44,279 nucleotides of DNA, from the NCBI GenBank assembly GCA_009843785.1, contig VYCT01000331.1, forward strand, positions 1-44,279, read 5' to 3'. A program made the translations under genes and the position numbers. This stretch comes from Candidatus Poribacteria bacterium. Lineage in GTDB: Bacteria; Poribacteria; WGA-4E; WGA-3G. Below the pieces are notes generated by a model that was given only the letters and a program-made list of their open reading frames with translations, did no database searches and was not told the DNA's origin. Shown in pieces: positions 33,735 through 42,431 of the stretch. Positions within the stretch are counted from its first letter, which is position 1; each line of letters opens with the position of its first letter.

Positions 33735-35183
33735 ATGAAAAACATTGTTTTGCTGATTACGGATACCTTTCGGTATGATAACTTAGGGGAACGCGCGAGA
33801 CGGCCTATTCGCACGCCGATGCTCGATAAATTTGAGGCGGAGCGCGCAACGGCTATCGACAAATTCTATATGAGCAGCTTCCCGACCGTCCCACACCGGA
33901 CGGATATTATGACTGCAACAGTCGGATGGCCCCACTATCCGTGGCAGCCCATCGATCAAAGTGGACGGCCGGTCATCGCGAGACTTCTGAACCAGCAGGG
34001 ATACGCAACGCAGCTGATATGTGATACGCCACACCTGTTCAACGTCCGTTTCCAGCACTGTTTTGAAGCCGCATTCCAGCATCGTGGTCAGGAAGGAGAC
34101 AAACCGCTTCTCCATCTCAATGACGAAATAAAAGTCGTTATGCCCAATGAGAAGACGCGACCGCATCCAGCGTTCCGTGGGCACACACTGCCGAACACGC
34201 ACCGTTGGACGAACCACTACTACCAGTATGAGTCGGAGACGTTCTCCGGTAGGACCTCCGAGACCACAATCCGATGGTTGGAGGAGAATCACAACTCGGG
34301 TCCCTTCTTCCTCTGGGTAGATTTCTTCGATCCCCATGAACCGTGGGATCCACCCGAATATCTCGTCAAACGCTACGATCCGGATTACACCGGTCCACCG
34401 ATGCTACACCCGAACTACGGTCTGTCCTCCCTCTTTACGGACGCGGAATTGCACAATCTTTGGGCACACTATGCTGGTGAATCTGAACTCGTTGACCGGC
34501 ACATTGGACGGATTTTGCAGAAGGTGGAAGATTTAGAGTTATGGGACGATACGCTCGTTGTTGTGTTGTCCGACCACGGGATGTCTATCGGTGAACACAG
34601 TCGGACAGGTAAATCCAACATTGACCCGAAAGATGAACGCTATTGGCCCACGTACCCGGAAATTAACCACGAGATGTTCTTGGTTGCTGGTGGGGATGTT
34701 CCGCAAGGGCAACGTCTGAATCTCATCGCGCAACCGATGGATATTATGCCGACGCTCTGCGAATTGGCGGGTGTTACCTTGGATCCACCAAAACCGTTCG
34801 AGGGACGTTCTTTCGCGAACGCGCTCCTTAATGGTGATACACAGCACAGGGAATACGCCGTAACCGGTTGCCATATCGGTGCCCGCGATGGAAGTGTACC
34901 TCGCCGAGCGACAGTGCCGTTCCTCGTCACTGAACGCTGGGGATACGCACCCGTCGGTGAATACGGCAGACCGGAGTTGTTTGATTTGCCTGCAGATCCG
35001 ATAGCCGAGAACAACATTGCTTCGGATAACATGGAACTCGTCAAGGAGCTGCATGAAATGTTTATGTCGCATCTCACGGAGCATAACGCCCCTGAGAAGT
35101 TTCTTGATCTCTGGAAAGAAGAGCCTTCTGGTGATGGGCGCGGCAAATGGTCGATTGACTATCCAGAGGATTCGGATGAATAG
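33735..35183 (+). CDS. sulfatase-like hydrolase of the alkaline phosphatase superfamily (Thr nucleophile)
   Basis: A 482-residue protein with no signal peptide. The metal-binding Asp10 (LLITDTFRYDNLG), WVDFFDPHEPWDPP (about 195-208), the DHG motif in VVLSDHGMSIGEH (near 279) and the late NHEMFL stretch fit the sulfatase/phosphatase fold. In the nucleophile loop, sulfatases have Cys-x-Pro-x-Arg, in which Cys (or Ser) is turned into formylglycine. Here it reads Thr51-Val-Pro-His-Arg. Thr cannot be matured, so phosphodiesterase, phosphonate or phosphatase activity is more likely than sulfatase. AAAGGAG lies upstream, and the gene is possibly co-transcribed with the UbiA gene. Confidence 0.87.
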   Translation: MKNIVLLITDTFRYDNLGERARRPIRTPMLDKFEAERATAIDKFYMSSFPTVPHRTDIMTATVGWPHYPWQPIDQSGRPVIARLLNQQGYATQLICDTPHLFNVRFQHCFEAAFQHRGQEGDKPLLHLNDEIKVVMPNEKTRPHPAFRGHTLPNTHRWTNHYYQYESETFSGRTSETTIRWLEENHNSGPFFLWVDFFDPHEPWDPPEYLVKRYDPDYTGPPMLHPNYGLSSLFTDAELHNLWAHYAGESELVDRHIGRILQKVEDLELWDDTLVVVLSDHGMSIGEHSRTGKSNIDPKDERYWPTYPEINHEMFLVAGGDVPQGQRLNLIAQPMDIMPTLCELAGVTLDPPKPFEGRSFANALLNGDTQHREYAVTGCHIGARDGSVPRRATVPFLVTERWGYAPVGEYGRPELFDLPADPIAENNIASDNMELVKELHEMFMSHLTEHNAPEKFLDLWKEEPSGDGRGKWSIDYPEDSDE

Positions 35184-35203
35184 AAAAATCGAAGGTTAAA
35201 ATG

Positions 35204-35241
35204 AAAAAAGAGGCTTTAGGTAACGACAACCTAAAGCCTCT
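35204..35241 (-). terminator. strong intrinsic terminator between convergent genes
   Basis: A perfect 12-base stem, AGAGGCTTTAGG (35209-35220) against CCTAAAGCCTCT (35230-35241), has a 9-base loop. On the minus strand it is followed by a T-run (TTTTT at 35208-35204, then CATTTT), so it ends the transcript of the binding-protein gene. It may also stop the sulfatase-like gene from the other side. Confidence 0.85.
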
Positions 35242-35278
35242 CTGTATATGTCAGGCTCGACTTAATTGAGACACATGC

Positions 35279-36451
35279 CTACTCGAAAATCTCAAATTCG
35301 CCATCTTTGACAATCAGAACAATTGGGTCGTAGACTGCGTCCCCAACATCGTTAAAAGAGAACGGACCGAGAATGGTGTCAAAATCTCGAATTTCTGCGA
35401 GCGCAGCGGCAATTGCTTTTGGATCGGTTGATTGGGCATCCACTATTCCTTTGGCGAGAATATGAACAGCGGCGTAAAATTGCGCCGCCCAAATATTGGG
35501 TTCCATTCCGTATTTCATGCTGTAGTTCTGTACAAAGGTTTGATTGCCTGGTGTATCCGCTGTGCTATTCCAGCTCGTAAAAGTGATCGTTCCTTCGGCA
35601 GCGTCGCCCGCAGCTGCCACTAAATCTCTGGACAGCGTGAGGTTCACAATGAACGGAATATCAGAAGGAACGCCAAGTGCACGTCCTTGAATCAGAATAT
35701 CGGCAATGTCCGCGACTGTAGATGAGATAAAGATAACATCCGGATTTGACGCTTTGATGCGCGTAAATTGGGCAGACAGGTCCATCTCCTCGGTTTGGAA
35801 ACTCTCAGCCGTGAGAATCTCGACACCGTTATGGGTAAGTGCTTTCCGTAACTCCGCATCGCTGGTCCGGGAAAAGAGATCAACCTCATCAAATAACGTA
35901 GCCACTTTTTGGTACCCGAGCTTCTCCTGTGTCACCCTGACCCCGTTTGGAATAAGCACGTCTGTGGTGAGGTTGGTGCGGAAAACAAAGTCGCTAATTG
36001 CGCTCAAGCCAGAAGCGGCTGAGGAAGGGCTAATCGCTACGACTTGATTCTGGTGCACGATCGGAAAAGCCTCTTGTGCCTGACTTGAGGATCCCGGACC
36101 GAGAATAATAGAAACTTTGTCTTGATGAATCAGTTTGTTGAAGGCTTCAACCGCACCCTCTACGGTACTCCGACCGTCCTCCGTGATGAGTTTGATTTTC
36201 ACGTCGCTGTGTTGTGAGTTGTTAATTTCTGAAACAGCGAGTTTAATACCGTATTCTACTGGAGAGCCTGCCAAACTGGAGGGCCCTGTGATAGGATAGA
36301 CAGCACCGACTAAAATCTCCTCGCTAGTCCCTTCCATCTGAGGTATGGCAGGTTCGACAATCTGCTGAACCCGTTCACAACCGATAAAACCCACTATTAG
36401 CACAAGAGCAGCTAATACAAACGTAAATGTTATGATTTTTTTACTTTTCAA
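35279..36451 (-). CDS. branched-chain amino-acid-type ABC transporter substrate-binding lipoprotein
   Basis: TTG 36451 with a GAGGAG site 6 bases upstream is the best start; the frame continues to 36490 inside the end of the previous gene. The 390-residue product has a signal with lipobox GFIGC, then a periplasmic type-1 binding-protein fold: VGAVYPITGPSSLAG, INNSQ, LITEDGRS, VSIILGPGSSSQA, VVAISPSSAASGLS, ASNPDVIFISS. These are LivJ/LivK marks. No permease or ATPase genes are nearby, so it is an orphan subunit, or a sensory binding protein. It ends at a strong terminator. Confidence 0.9.
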   Translation of the reverse strand: MKSKKIITFTFVLAALVLIVGFIGCERVQQIVEPAIPQMEGTSEEILVGAVYPITGPSSLAGSPVEYGIKLAVSEINNSQHSDVKIKLITEDGRSTVEGAVEAFNKLIHQDKVSIILGPGSSSQAQEAFPIVHQNQVVAISPSSAASGLSAISDFVFRTNLTTDVLIPNGVRVTQEKLGYQKVATLFDEVDLFSRTSDAELRKALTHNGVEILTAESFQTEEMDLSAQFTRIKASNPDVIFISSTVADIADILIQGRALGVPSDIPFIVNLTLSRDLVAAAGDAAEGTITFTSWNSTADTPGNQTFVQNYSMKYGMEPNIWAAQFYAAVHILAKGIVDAQSTDPKAIAAALAEIRDFDTILGPFSFNDVGDAVYDPIVLIVKDGEFEIFE

Positions 36452-36486
36452 GTTGATCTCCTCGTTTTTATGTAACTGGTTTTGCT

Positions 36487-38889
36487 TCAATCAAGATTTT
36501 GGGAAAGTTTCACTCGGATAGCATCGAAATCGGGGCCATTGGGCATGATAAACAGGCACTGTCCTCCGCTACGTGCCTCCCATAGTTCACCGATTTCGCG
36601 CTTTTCTCTGGCATCATCTGCTGACCAAAGTTGTCTACCTTTATACTCAACAACCAAATAACGCCCATCAGTCAAGCGGCAGACAAAATCGGGGTAAAAC
36701 CTGTCGGTTGACGTCTGAAGCCAAAAAGAATGTAACGGTTTGCGTTCAAGGTTTCGTACCCAAAATTTAACTTCAGGCAACCTGTCAATGAACTCCGCGC
36801 ATTTGAATTCTTCACCCTCTGATTTCAGATCGCCGACATCGCGGTAGTAATGTTTCTGGAATTGGTATGCCCCCGCGTAACGGGTATTGTATGGATAACG
36901 ATGTTCATCAAAGGAAAAACAGTGGTCTGGTGAGACGACAACCGGAGTTTCGCACTCGGGTAGCAGGAGATTTTGATAGGCACCGCGGTGGGCATTTTGG
37001 CGGTAACTATCAATCTTTGCCTCAGCAGCATCTTTCAACGCGTATTTATTGCGTATGAGAATCTCTATAGGGATATTACGCTCTTCAATAAGATGGTTAA
37101 CCAATCGCTGTAGAAAAGGTAAAGATTCACGTTGTAGGATATCAAGATGTTTAATGGTTCTGTCAAGCCAGTTCGCAAGTTGGGCAGCATCCCAGTTTTT
37201 ATCAGGTGCAAGGAGCGTCATCTGTTGATGGAGTTGCCCCAAAAAACGCATTTCTACTCTACCTTCTTGAGAGAGTCCAATCTCACCGCGTTCCCCTGTA
37301 CGAAATTCGGATGGAAATTCTTCCTCAGAAAGTTCAGCATTACATTCGGATAATTGCCATACGACTTCTAAGAACCGTGATGCCTCAAAGTCAAGATAAG
37401 TTTGGTTGCGCTTGACCATAAACTTTGGGACTTTAAAAGTTTCACCGCGCGCAGCAGGAACAGATTCAGATTCAGATTGTGCCCCACCTCCAGGGATTGT
37501 TAACTCGGTTTGTCGCTCATCCGGCGGACAAATGAGATCGGCAGCGGCTTGCTTATCAAACCCGTTTTGAATAAGACCATCGGTTAAAGCGGATGCAGCA
37601 TCGAAGAAACTCTGGGAGGCGACAAAAGCATAAGCACTGTTCAGCGATTCCTGTTTTTTCCGTTTTGCTTTCGGGAGCCGCATGACCCTACCTAATATTT
37701 GTTCAACAGCGGTGGAAGATCTCATCTCCGCGACAGAGCAGAGGACATAGGCAAACGGGCAATCCCACCCTTCTCGTAACGCCTGCACAGTGATGACATA
37801 ACGAATTTCACACTCTGGATCGTTGATGTCAACATTGTCAAGTCCTTTGTCCTCACCTGTGGCACGCGCAATCTGGTCTTCTGGAATGTTGTGCTCTTCA
37901 AGTAAGCATCTCTCAACGACTTCGACTGTCAAAGTCTCTCGGTCTTTGTATTTCGGCTGCGCCTGAATCAGCATCACAGGACGGATATATTCCCCTGTAT
38001 CTTTGCGTTCTTTTTCCGCATCTACTTCAAGTGCGTTCCGGTGCGCAATAGCAGCGGTAAGTAGCCGTTTCCAATCCGAATCAGTTTCCAACAGAATTGG
38101 CATCTTAATCATATCTTCTGCTTGGAGTTCAGCGGCAGAGACAGTATAGAGGACGTTAGAGCGGTTTTCCTCCATAGCAGGCGTTGCGGTAAATTCAATA
38201 ATTGCAGATGGATTGAAACGAGCAAGTGTGTCAAAAGAGAGTGGAGTCCGGGCGTTGTGCGCTTCATCAACAATAACAAGCGGACGTTTGACGCATAAGA
38301 GGTTGGCAAGTGAATAGGCAGGTTTACCGTTGTCGCCCTCAAGTTCTGAAAGGATATCATCTGAAAGGTTCGTGAAGTGTCCCATTAGCGCGCCTGAATC
38401 TTCATAAACCTTGCGTCCCTCTGTATCTTCAACGCGGAACGCTTGCATTGTGGAGACAATAATCGTGGTTTTTGTATTAAGAATGTGGGGTTGCAGGTGA
38501 AGGGCATCGCCAACAGTACGGATCTCCACGTTGTAGCCGGCAGATCTAAAAGCATCTCTGTACGGATGATCGGGTTCTTTAAGGGCTTTGAGTGTTTGGT
38601 CGCGTATGGCATTTGAAGGGGTCAACCAAAGCACAATTGGGCTCTCCGTCTTTAAGAGTTCAGAGGCAGTAATCCCGACAGCGTGGCACGCAACGAAAGT
38701 TTTGCCACCCCCCGTAGGCAGTCTAAGGCAGATGTATGGCATACCGGGTAACCCTTCAACGGCGGCGTAAGGTCGTTGGGTGAGCTCGTAGAACGCGGTG
38801 TTGGCATTCTCATACTGCAGGCATTTTTGGTAGTATTCCGTTAATGTTTCAAGGGTACGTTCTTGGTATTCTTTGAGGGGTAGGGGCAT
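36487..38889 (-). CDS. type III restriction endonuclease Res subunit
   Basis: An 800-residue superfamily-2 helicase and nuclease. Motifs are Walker A PTGGGKT (58-64), DEAH-type DEAH (208-211), FTATPAM soon after, and motif VI LGRVMRLPKAK (near 393). The C-terminal PD-(D/E)xK nuclease core is YPDFVCRLTDGRYLVVEYKG (about 738-757). It would translocate on DNA and cut near unmethylated sites together with Mod. It starts 2 bases after the duplicated-domain gene, and Mod is four genes away, an unusual separation. Confidence 0.9.
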   Translation of the reverse strand: MPLPLKEYQERTLETLTEYYQKCLQYENANTAFYELTQRPYAAVEGLPGMPYICLRLPTGGGKTFVACHAVGITASELLKTESPIVLWLTPSNAIRDQTLKALKEPDHPYRDAFRSAGYNVEIRTVGDALHLQPHILNTKTTIIVSTMQAFRVEDTEGRKVYEDSGALMGHFTNLSDDILSELEGDNGKPAYSLANLLCVKRPLVIVDEAHNARTPLSFDTLARFNPSAIIEFTATPAMEENRSNVLYTVSAAELQAEDMIKMPILLETDSDWKRLLTAAIAHRNALEVDAEKERKDTGEYIRPVMLIQAQPKYKDRETLTVEVVERCLLEEHNIPEDQIARATGEDKGLDNVDINDPECEIRYVITVQALREGWDCPFAYVLCSVAEMRSSTAVEQILGRVMRLPKAKRKKQESLNSAYAFVASQSFFDAASALTDGLIQNGFDKQAAADLICPPDERQTELTIPGGGAQSESESVPAARGETFKVPKFMVKRNQTYLDFEASRFLEVVWQLSECNAELSEEEFPSEFRTGERGEIGLSQEGRVEMRFLGQLHQQMTLLAPDKNWDAAQLANWLDRTIKHLDILQRESLPFLQRLVNHLIEERNIPIEILIRNKYALKDAAEAKIDSYRQNAHRGAYQNLLLPECETPVVVSPDHCFSFDEHRYPYNTRYAGAYQFQKHYYRDVGDLKSEGEEFKCAEFIDRLPEVKFWVRNLERKPLHSFWLQTSTDRFYPDFVCRLTDGRYLVVEYKGRQLWSADDAREKREIGELWEARSGGQCLFIMPNGPDFDAIRVKLSQNLD

Positions 38890-38891
38890 CT

Positions 38892-39566
38892 TTACTCTTT
38901 GACAACCTCCTCAAGTGTATACATTTTACCGCCAGACCGGATATATTCGTCTTCGCGTTCTAATTCTTCAATGAATTCTTGTCGCAATTCCAATCCTTCG
39001 TCTGGGTCATAATCATAGTTCTCAAGGAACAATTCCATTTCCAAATAACAGACGAAAAACTCACAGAATTCAGCCCGTAGATGTTCCGTTATCTCAATAG
39101 ACTTTTCCGTTCCGATTAACTTAACGAGACGTTCCCGCGATGCAAAAAGCTGCCAATTTCCGAGTGTCCGCATGAAAGTTTGGAAATCATCAACAGATAA
39201 TGCTGCCACCTTTATCTCTGGCACAGGGTCAGTATCTAAGGATAACCCCAGTCGCCGCGCTTCACGCCCTAAAGGTGAACTTCTCCGTTGCGCTTCTACA
39301 GCAGAAACCCGATGTTTCAGATGTGCCAGAGCATCAGTAGCCTTTATGATCTCAAGAACAGACTCCTCATGCTCTTCCAATTCTAAGGCGAGCGAATAAT
39401 AGCCGTTGAAGAACTCTCGAAACTCTTTTTTAAGTGCCTCGTGCGGGCTGTTCTTTGCAAGAAGCACGGTGAGTCGTTCACGCGATGCGAATATATCTTG
39501 GTTGACAATAGACACGATCCAGTCGCGGAACTGTTGAGAACTCATTTTTTTTATATTTGGTGTCAT
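38892..39566 (-). CDS. unknown protein built of two copies of one domain
   Basis: ATG 39566 has AGGTG upstream; the frame also opens at GTG 39575. The 224-residue, acidic protein carries the same pattern twice, at about 13-67 and 128-183: a first helix (FRDWIVSIV / FQTFMRTLG), then the identical FASRERL, a leucine-rich helix, and EFREFFNGYYSLALELEE / EFCEFFVCYLEMELFLEN. A linker with SAVEAQRRSS joins the copies. No known family or catalytic motif was recognised. Its stop lies 2 bases before res, so the two are translationally linked. It may be an accessory or specificity factor for the neighbouring nucleases. Confidence 0.8.
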   Translation of the reverse strand: MTPNIKKMSSQQFRDWIVSIVNQDIFASRERLTVLLAKNSPHEALKKEFREFFNGYYSLALELEEHEESVLEIIKATDALAHLKHRVSAVEAQRRSSPLGREARRLGLSLDTDPVPEIKVAALSVDDFQTFMRTLGNWQLFASRERLVKLIGTEKSIEITEHLRAEFCEFFVCYLEMELFLENYDYDPDEGLELRQEFIEELEREDEYIRSGGKMYTLEEVVKE

Positions 39567-39626
39567 TGGGTTCACCTGTATCTTATCTGCGATTAGATTA
39601 TTTTGCGCATTTGTCAGAACATGACA

Positions 39627-40628
39627 TTAAACGGAAGCATCCGGCAAATTGCGACATTCTCTCAAGTGTGAGCTCTCCATCATATTTAGCGTAAAAAAGT
39701 TTCTCCGAAACTCACCATTTGGCTTGAAGAGATCAAAGCCGTGATCAATTCGGATAATAGCGTGCTGCGTCTCTAAATACCTGGCATGAAAGATACCATC
39801 GGGATCGTCTTTCACAGACAACTTTATTCGCCAAGGAAAATCTTCGTTTAATGGCTCTATAAGTTCTCGGACGACTTTTTGGTAATTCTCTTGATTCCGC
39901 TCTGCCTTACTCTCTTTGGCAGAATCTGTCTCATCGTCCCGAATCTGCTCAGCAGGACACGTAAATATTTCCACGCTTCCAACCCCTTGCTGAGATACGA
40001 AAAAACCGTGTTCACGCCAGAGAGATAAAATGTATTCAATACCTTTTCGGAAATGGCTCGTATTGTCTCCTGTTCCAATGTATGCATCATAAAACCGCAA
40101 CCATTTTGAGAAACGGACGGAACGGATGATGATCTCATCCACTTCCGATCTGGAGAGTGTATCTATTGGTCCAAATCCGTCGGAATATTTTTGACGTTCT
40201 TCCTCAAAATCGCTATCGCGGTATTCAGATAAAGGCACAATGCCATGCCTATGTTCTGGGTCAAATCTTAGTTTTTTAAAGTTTTCGTTCCCTACAATCA
40301 AACCATCGGTTTCGGTATCTCTTTTCAGATGACACGTTAAGTCCAAAAGATCCGCCGATGATACATTACTTGGTGAAACAGAGGGCACAGCGACTCGTTT
40401 TGATTTCTCTTTTAGGAGATCGGTGAGTAAAGTTCTCAATCGATTGCCCTTAATTGGAAGCGATGCAGCCTTTTTGAAGAGTTCCTCTTGTAATTTTCTT
40501 TCTGAATCAACAATCAGCACTCCATTTCTCCATATCCCTTGCAAGAAATCCTCCGCTTGAATCCTATAAAGATCATTAAAATCCTCGGCATCAAATGCAG
40601 AAGGATCAAGCACTGCACTCATTAGCAT
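39627..40628 (-). CDS. predicted PLD-like (MITD1 C-terminal-like) effector protein
   Basis: The frame opens at 40691 inside the ATPase gene, but ATG 40628 has GGAG 8 bases upstream and leaves a 20-base gap. The 333-residue product has an N-terminal alpha/beta part of unknown type (about 1-155). The C-terminal half resembles the phospholipase-D-like domain of MITD1 and bacterial relatives: KWLRFYDAYIGTG (175-187), then FHARYLET (280-287) and IIRIDHGFDLF (291-301). Only one His-x-Arg/Lys-type motif is visible, so dimeric catalysis or a non-enzymatic, lipid- or nucleic-acid-binding role are both possible. Homology is inferred from motif order only. Confidence 0.7.
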   Translation of the reverse strand: MLMSAVLDPSAFDAEDFNDLYRIQAEDFLQGIWRNGVLIVDSERKLQEELFKKAASLPIKGNRLRTLLTDLLKEKSKRVAVPSVSPSNVSSADLLDLTCHLKRDTETDGLIVGNENFKKLRFDPEHRHGIVPLSEYRDSDFEEERQKYSDGFGPIDTLSRSEVDEIIIRSVRFSKWLRFYDAYIGTGDNTSHFRKGIEYILSLWREHGFFVSQQGVGSVEIFTCPAEQIRDDETDSAKESKAERNQENYQKVVRELIEPLNEDFPWRIKLSVKDDPDGIFHARYLETQHAIIRIDHGFDLFKPNGEFRRNFFTLNMMESSHLRECRNLPDASV

Positions 40629-40648
40629 TAACTTAACTCCTTCTGTTA

Positions 40649-42247
40649 TTACAGTTCCCGAAGGCGTTCCAAGAAAAATCCGTTGGGCCATTCATCAATA
40701 AAATCGCCTGCCTCATCAAGATGTAAACGTTCTGCTTTCGCTCCCTCAGGCCGACGACTGACATAGATAACCGATATGTCCTCTGGTTTGATTTCCTTTT
40801 TACGGACTAAACGCTGCAGGCGTAAAATCAGATGCTCACTATGGGTTTCGATAATAAATCGATTTTGACGTGGCTCTTTAATCGCTTCCGCTAAGAGATC
40901 CCCCAGATCCGCTTGCAATTTCGGATGCACGTGAACTTCTGGCTGTTCAATAGAGATAATCCGTCTGTCTGAAGCCAAACTTTGCACAATGAACGGAAGA
41001 AGCTGACTAACACCAAAACCGACATCGGGTAGTGCTACACTTACGGGTTCTTTTCGACGCGTATCTATGAGTCTCACCTCAAACAGATCGCTTGAATCGG
41101 ATCCCACCGATTTGACCTCTAGTTGATAACCCATATCAAGATGTTTTAACCATTTATTTGTTTCTTTAACCAATTCAGGATGCCGAAAAAGTAAATCTGA
41201 GAGCAGGTCTCCTCGGTATCCTACATTTTGAGGCGTGGTACCCCTAAAAATGTACCATCTCTCTGGGGGAATCCGAAAAGGTCTTATTGAAAAAAGAGCT
41301 TCCAAAGTTTTTTCCAAGACATAACCTGCTAACATAGCGATTCGAGCAATATCGAAGTCTGTATCATCTGTATCATCAGATTGCCAGTGCAGTAGTGAGC
41401 GGGATCCTGTTATCCCAGAATTTCTTTCCTCAGATATAATCCCAACTGGAAGGAAACCCTGTACCCCTAAAACCCTACTCATCTTTTCCCTATGTCTTTT
41501 GGAAATGTAGGTTTTTAAATCAAAATCTGATGAGAAAAAATTGAAATCTTCACTCAAAGAGTTAAATCTTTCCTGAAATTTTTCACTGGAATGTTCCCGT
41601 TCATCATTGTTTTCCATATCTGTTTGATGCTTGAGGTGTTCCTCTAAATCTGATTTCTCTTCGCTGATCCAGTTAAGTATCTTGTCCTTATTCTTTTTAC
41701 ACAATTCAAACTCTGGCTCCCAGTACTCTGTTGCTTTTGTTAACCAAACACATCTTACTGCAGCTAATTTTGCAGGTGAAAGACCTTGCCGATCGCGGAA
41801 AGAGCCCATTGTCATCCAAAGATCCCAGCGATCTACGGTTGTACCCGATGGTTGAAACCTTGCGATACACTTAGAGGATTTTCCATCATAAATTTGGATT
41901 TGATCTAAAAGTACTTCTGCCTCAAGAGAGGGGCTTTTGAAACTAAATTCAATCGCTAATTCCCGATCCAGATCGGTGTTCACACGAATTGAGAGCGTCC
42001 GTTTCAGGTCATGGTCAAATAGCATCTCCTGAAAACTGCCGAGATCAACAATCCCATTTTCAGTTCGAGGGAGTAACGGAGCATCTGACTCGCGGCTTTC
42101 CCGCGTCTGTTTGAGCAGGTAAAGGGCCTGCAGAATTGTGCTTTTTCCCGCGCTGTTTTCGCCGAAAATGAGTGTTATCGGGGCAAATGGAATGCGAGCA
42201 CGCTTTCCAAAGGCTTTGAAATTCTCTAATTCCAGTGCATGAAGCAT
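40649..42247 (-). CDS. AAA_15/AAA_21-type ATPase with C-terminal DUF3696
   Basis: A 532-residue SMC/RecF-like ATPase. Walker A is GENSAGKS (29-36). The ABC-like signature region is DVGFGVSQLLP, Walker B is ISIEQPEVHVHP (near 430) and the switch histidine is in ETHSEHL. The C-terminal DEWPNGFF motif is typical of DUF3696. A long middle insert (about 170-330) is charged and probably coiled. No Toprim nuclease domain is seen, unlike OLD proteins. Such ATPases usually sense or license a partner effector, here probably the PLD-like protein just downstream. It is preceded by its own strong promoter. Confidence 0.88.
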   Translation of the reverse strand: MLHALELENFKAFGKRARIPFAPITLIFGENSAGKSTILQALYLLKQTRESRESDAPLLPRTENGIVDLGSFQEMLFDHDLKRTLSIRVNTDLDRELAIEFSFKSPSLEAEVLLDQIQIYDGKSSKCIARFQPSGTTVDRWDLWMTMGSFRDRQGLSPAKLAAVRCVWLTKATEYWEPEFELCKKNKDKILNWISEEKSDLEEHLKHQTDMENNDEREHSSEKFQERFNSLSEDFNFFSSDFDLKTYISKRHREKMSRVLGVQGFLPVGIISEERNSGITGSRSLLHWQSDDTDDTDFDIARIAMLAGYVLEKTLEALFSIRPFRIPPERWYIFRGTTPQNVGYRGDLLSDLLFRHPELVKETNKWLKHLDMGYQLEVKSVGSDSSDLFEVRLIDTRRKEPVSVALPDVGFGVSQLLPFIVQSLASDRRIISIEQPEVHVHPKLQADLGDLLAEAIKEPRQNRFIIETHSEHLILRLQRLVRKKEIKPEDISVIYVSRRPEGAKAERLHLDEAGDFIDEWPNGFFLERLREL

Positions 42248-42336
42248 CTGACTTCTCCTAATCGGAAATTTTTATCCCTCAATTTCCCTAATCCCAAAAA
42301 TCCTATAATCTTGTCTATCACGATTCAGACAATAGC

Positions 42337-42365
42337 ATAATACGACATCCAACCTAATTTGTCAA
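42337..42365 (-). promoter_or_regulatory. sigma70-type promoter of the ATPase-PLD-like-res operon
   Basis: On the minus strand, TTGACA (42365-42360), a 17-base spacer and TATTAT (42342-42337) lie about 90 bases before the ATPase gene. It uncouples the four downstream genes from mod. A GGAGAAG site is near the ATPase ATG. Confidence 0.7.
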
Positions 42366-42402
42366 CCTGCAAATTGGTAAAAATATCCGGAATACAATCC
42401 CC

Positions 42403-42431
42403 TCCTACAAGTTTCCTACTGCTGCTCCTAC
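42403..42431. repeat. three TCCTAC direct repeats at the end of mod
   Basis: TCCTAC occurs at 42403, 42414 and 42426, 11 and 12 bases apart (one helical turn), overlapping the mod stop codon and upstream of the ATPase promoter. It could be a protein-binding array, or part of the GTAGG repeat family of this genome. Confidence 0.35.

Noticed and set aside
35201-35269. 22-codon frame starting ATGAAAAAAGAG
   Set aside because: It is the stem and loop of the terminator between the convergent genes and has no ribosome binding site.
36452-36490. Longer N-terminus for the LivK-like protein
   Set aside because: The upstream TTG overlaps the res stop codon region and lacks a ribosome binding site, whereas TTG 36451 has GAGGAG and starts the signal peptide.
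42403-42431. TCCTAC repeats as a CRISPR or toxin-type array
   Set aside because: Units are 6 bases with 5-6 base gaps, far too short for CRISPR repeats and spacers.
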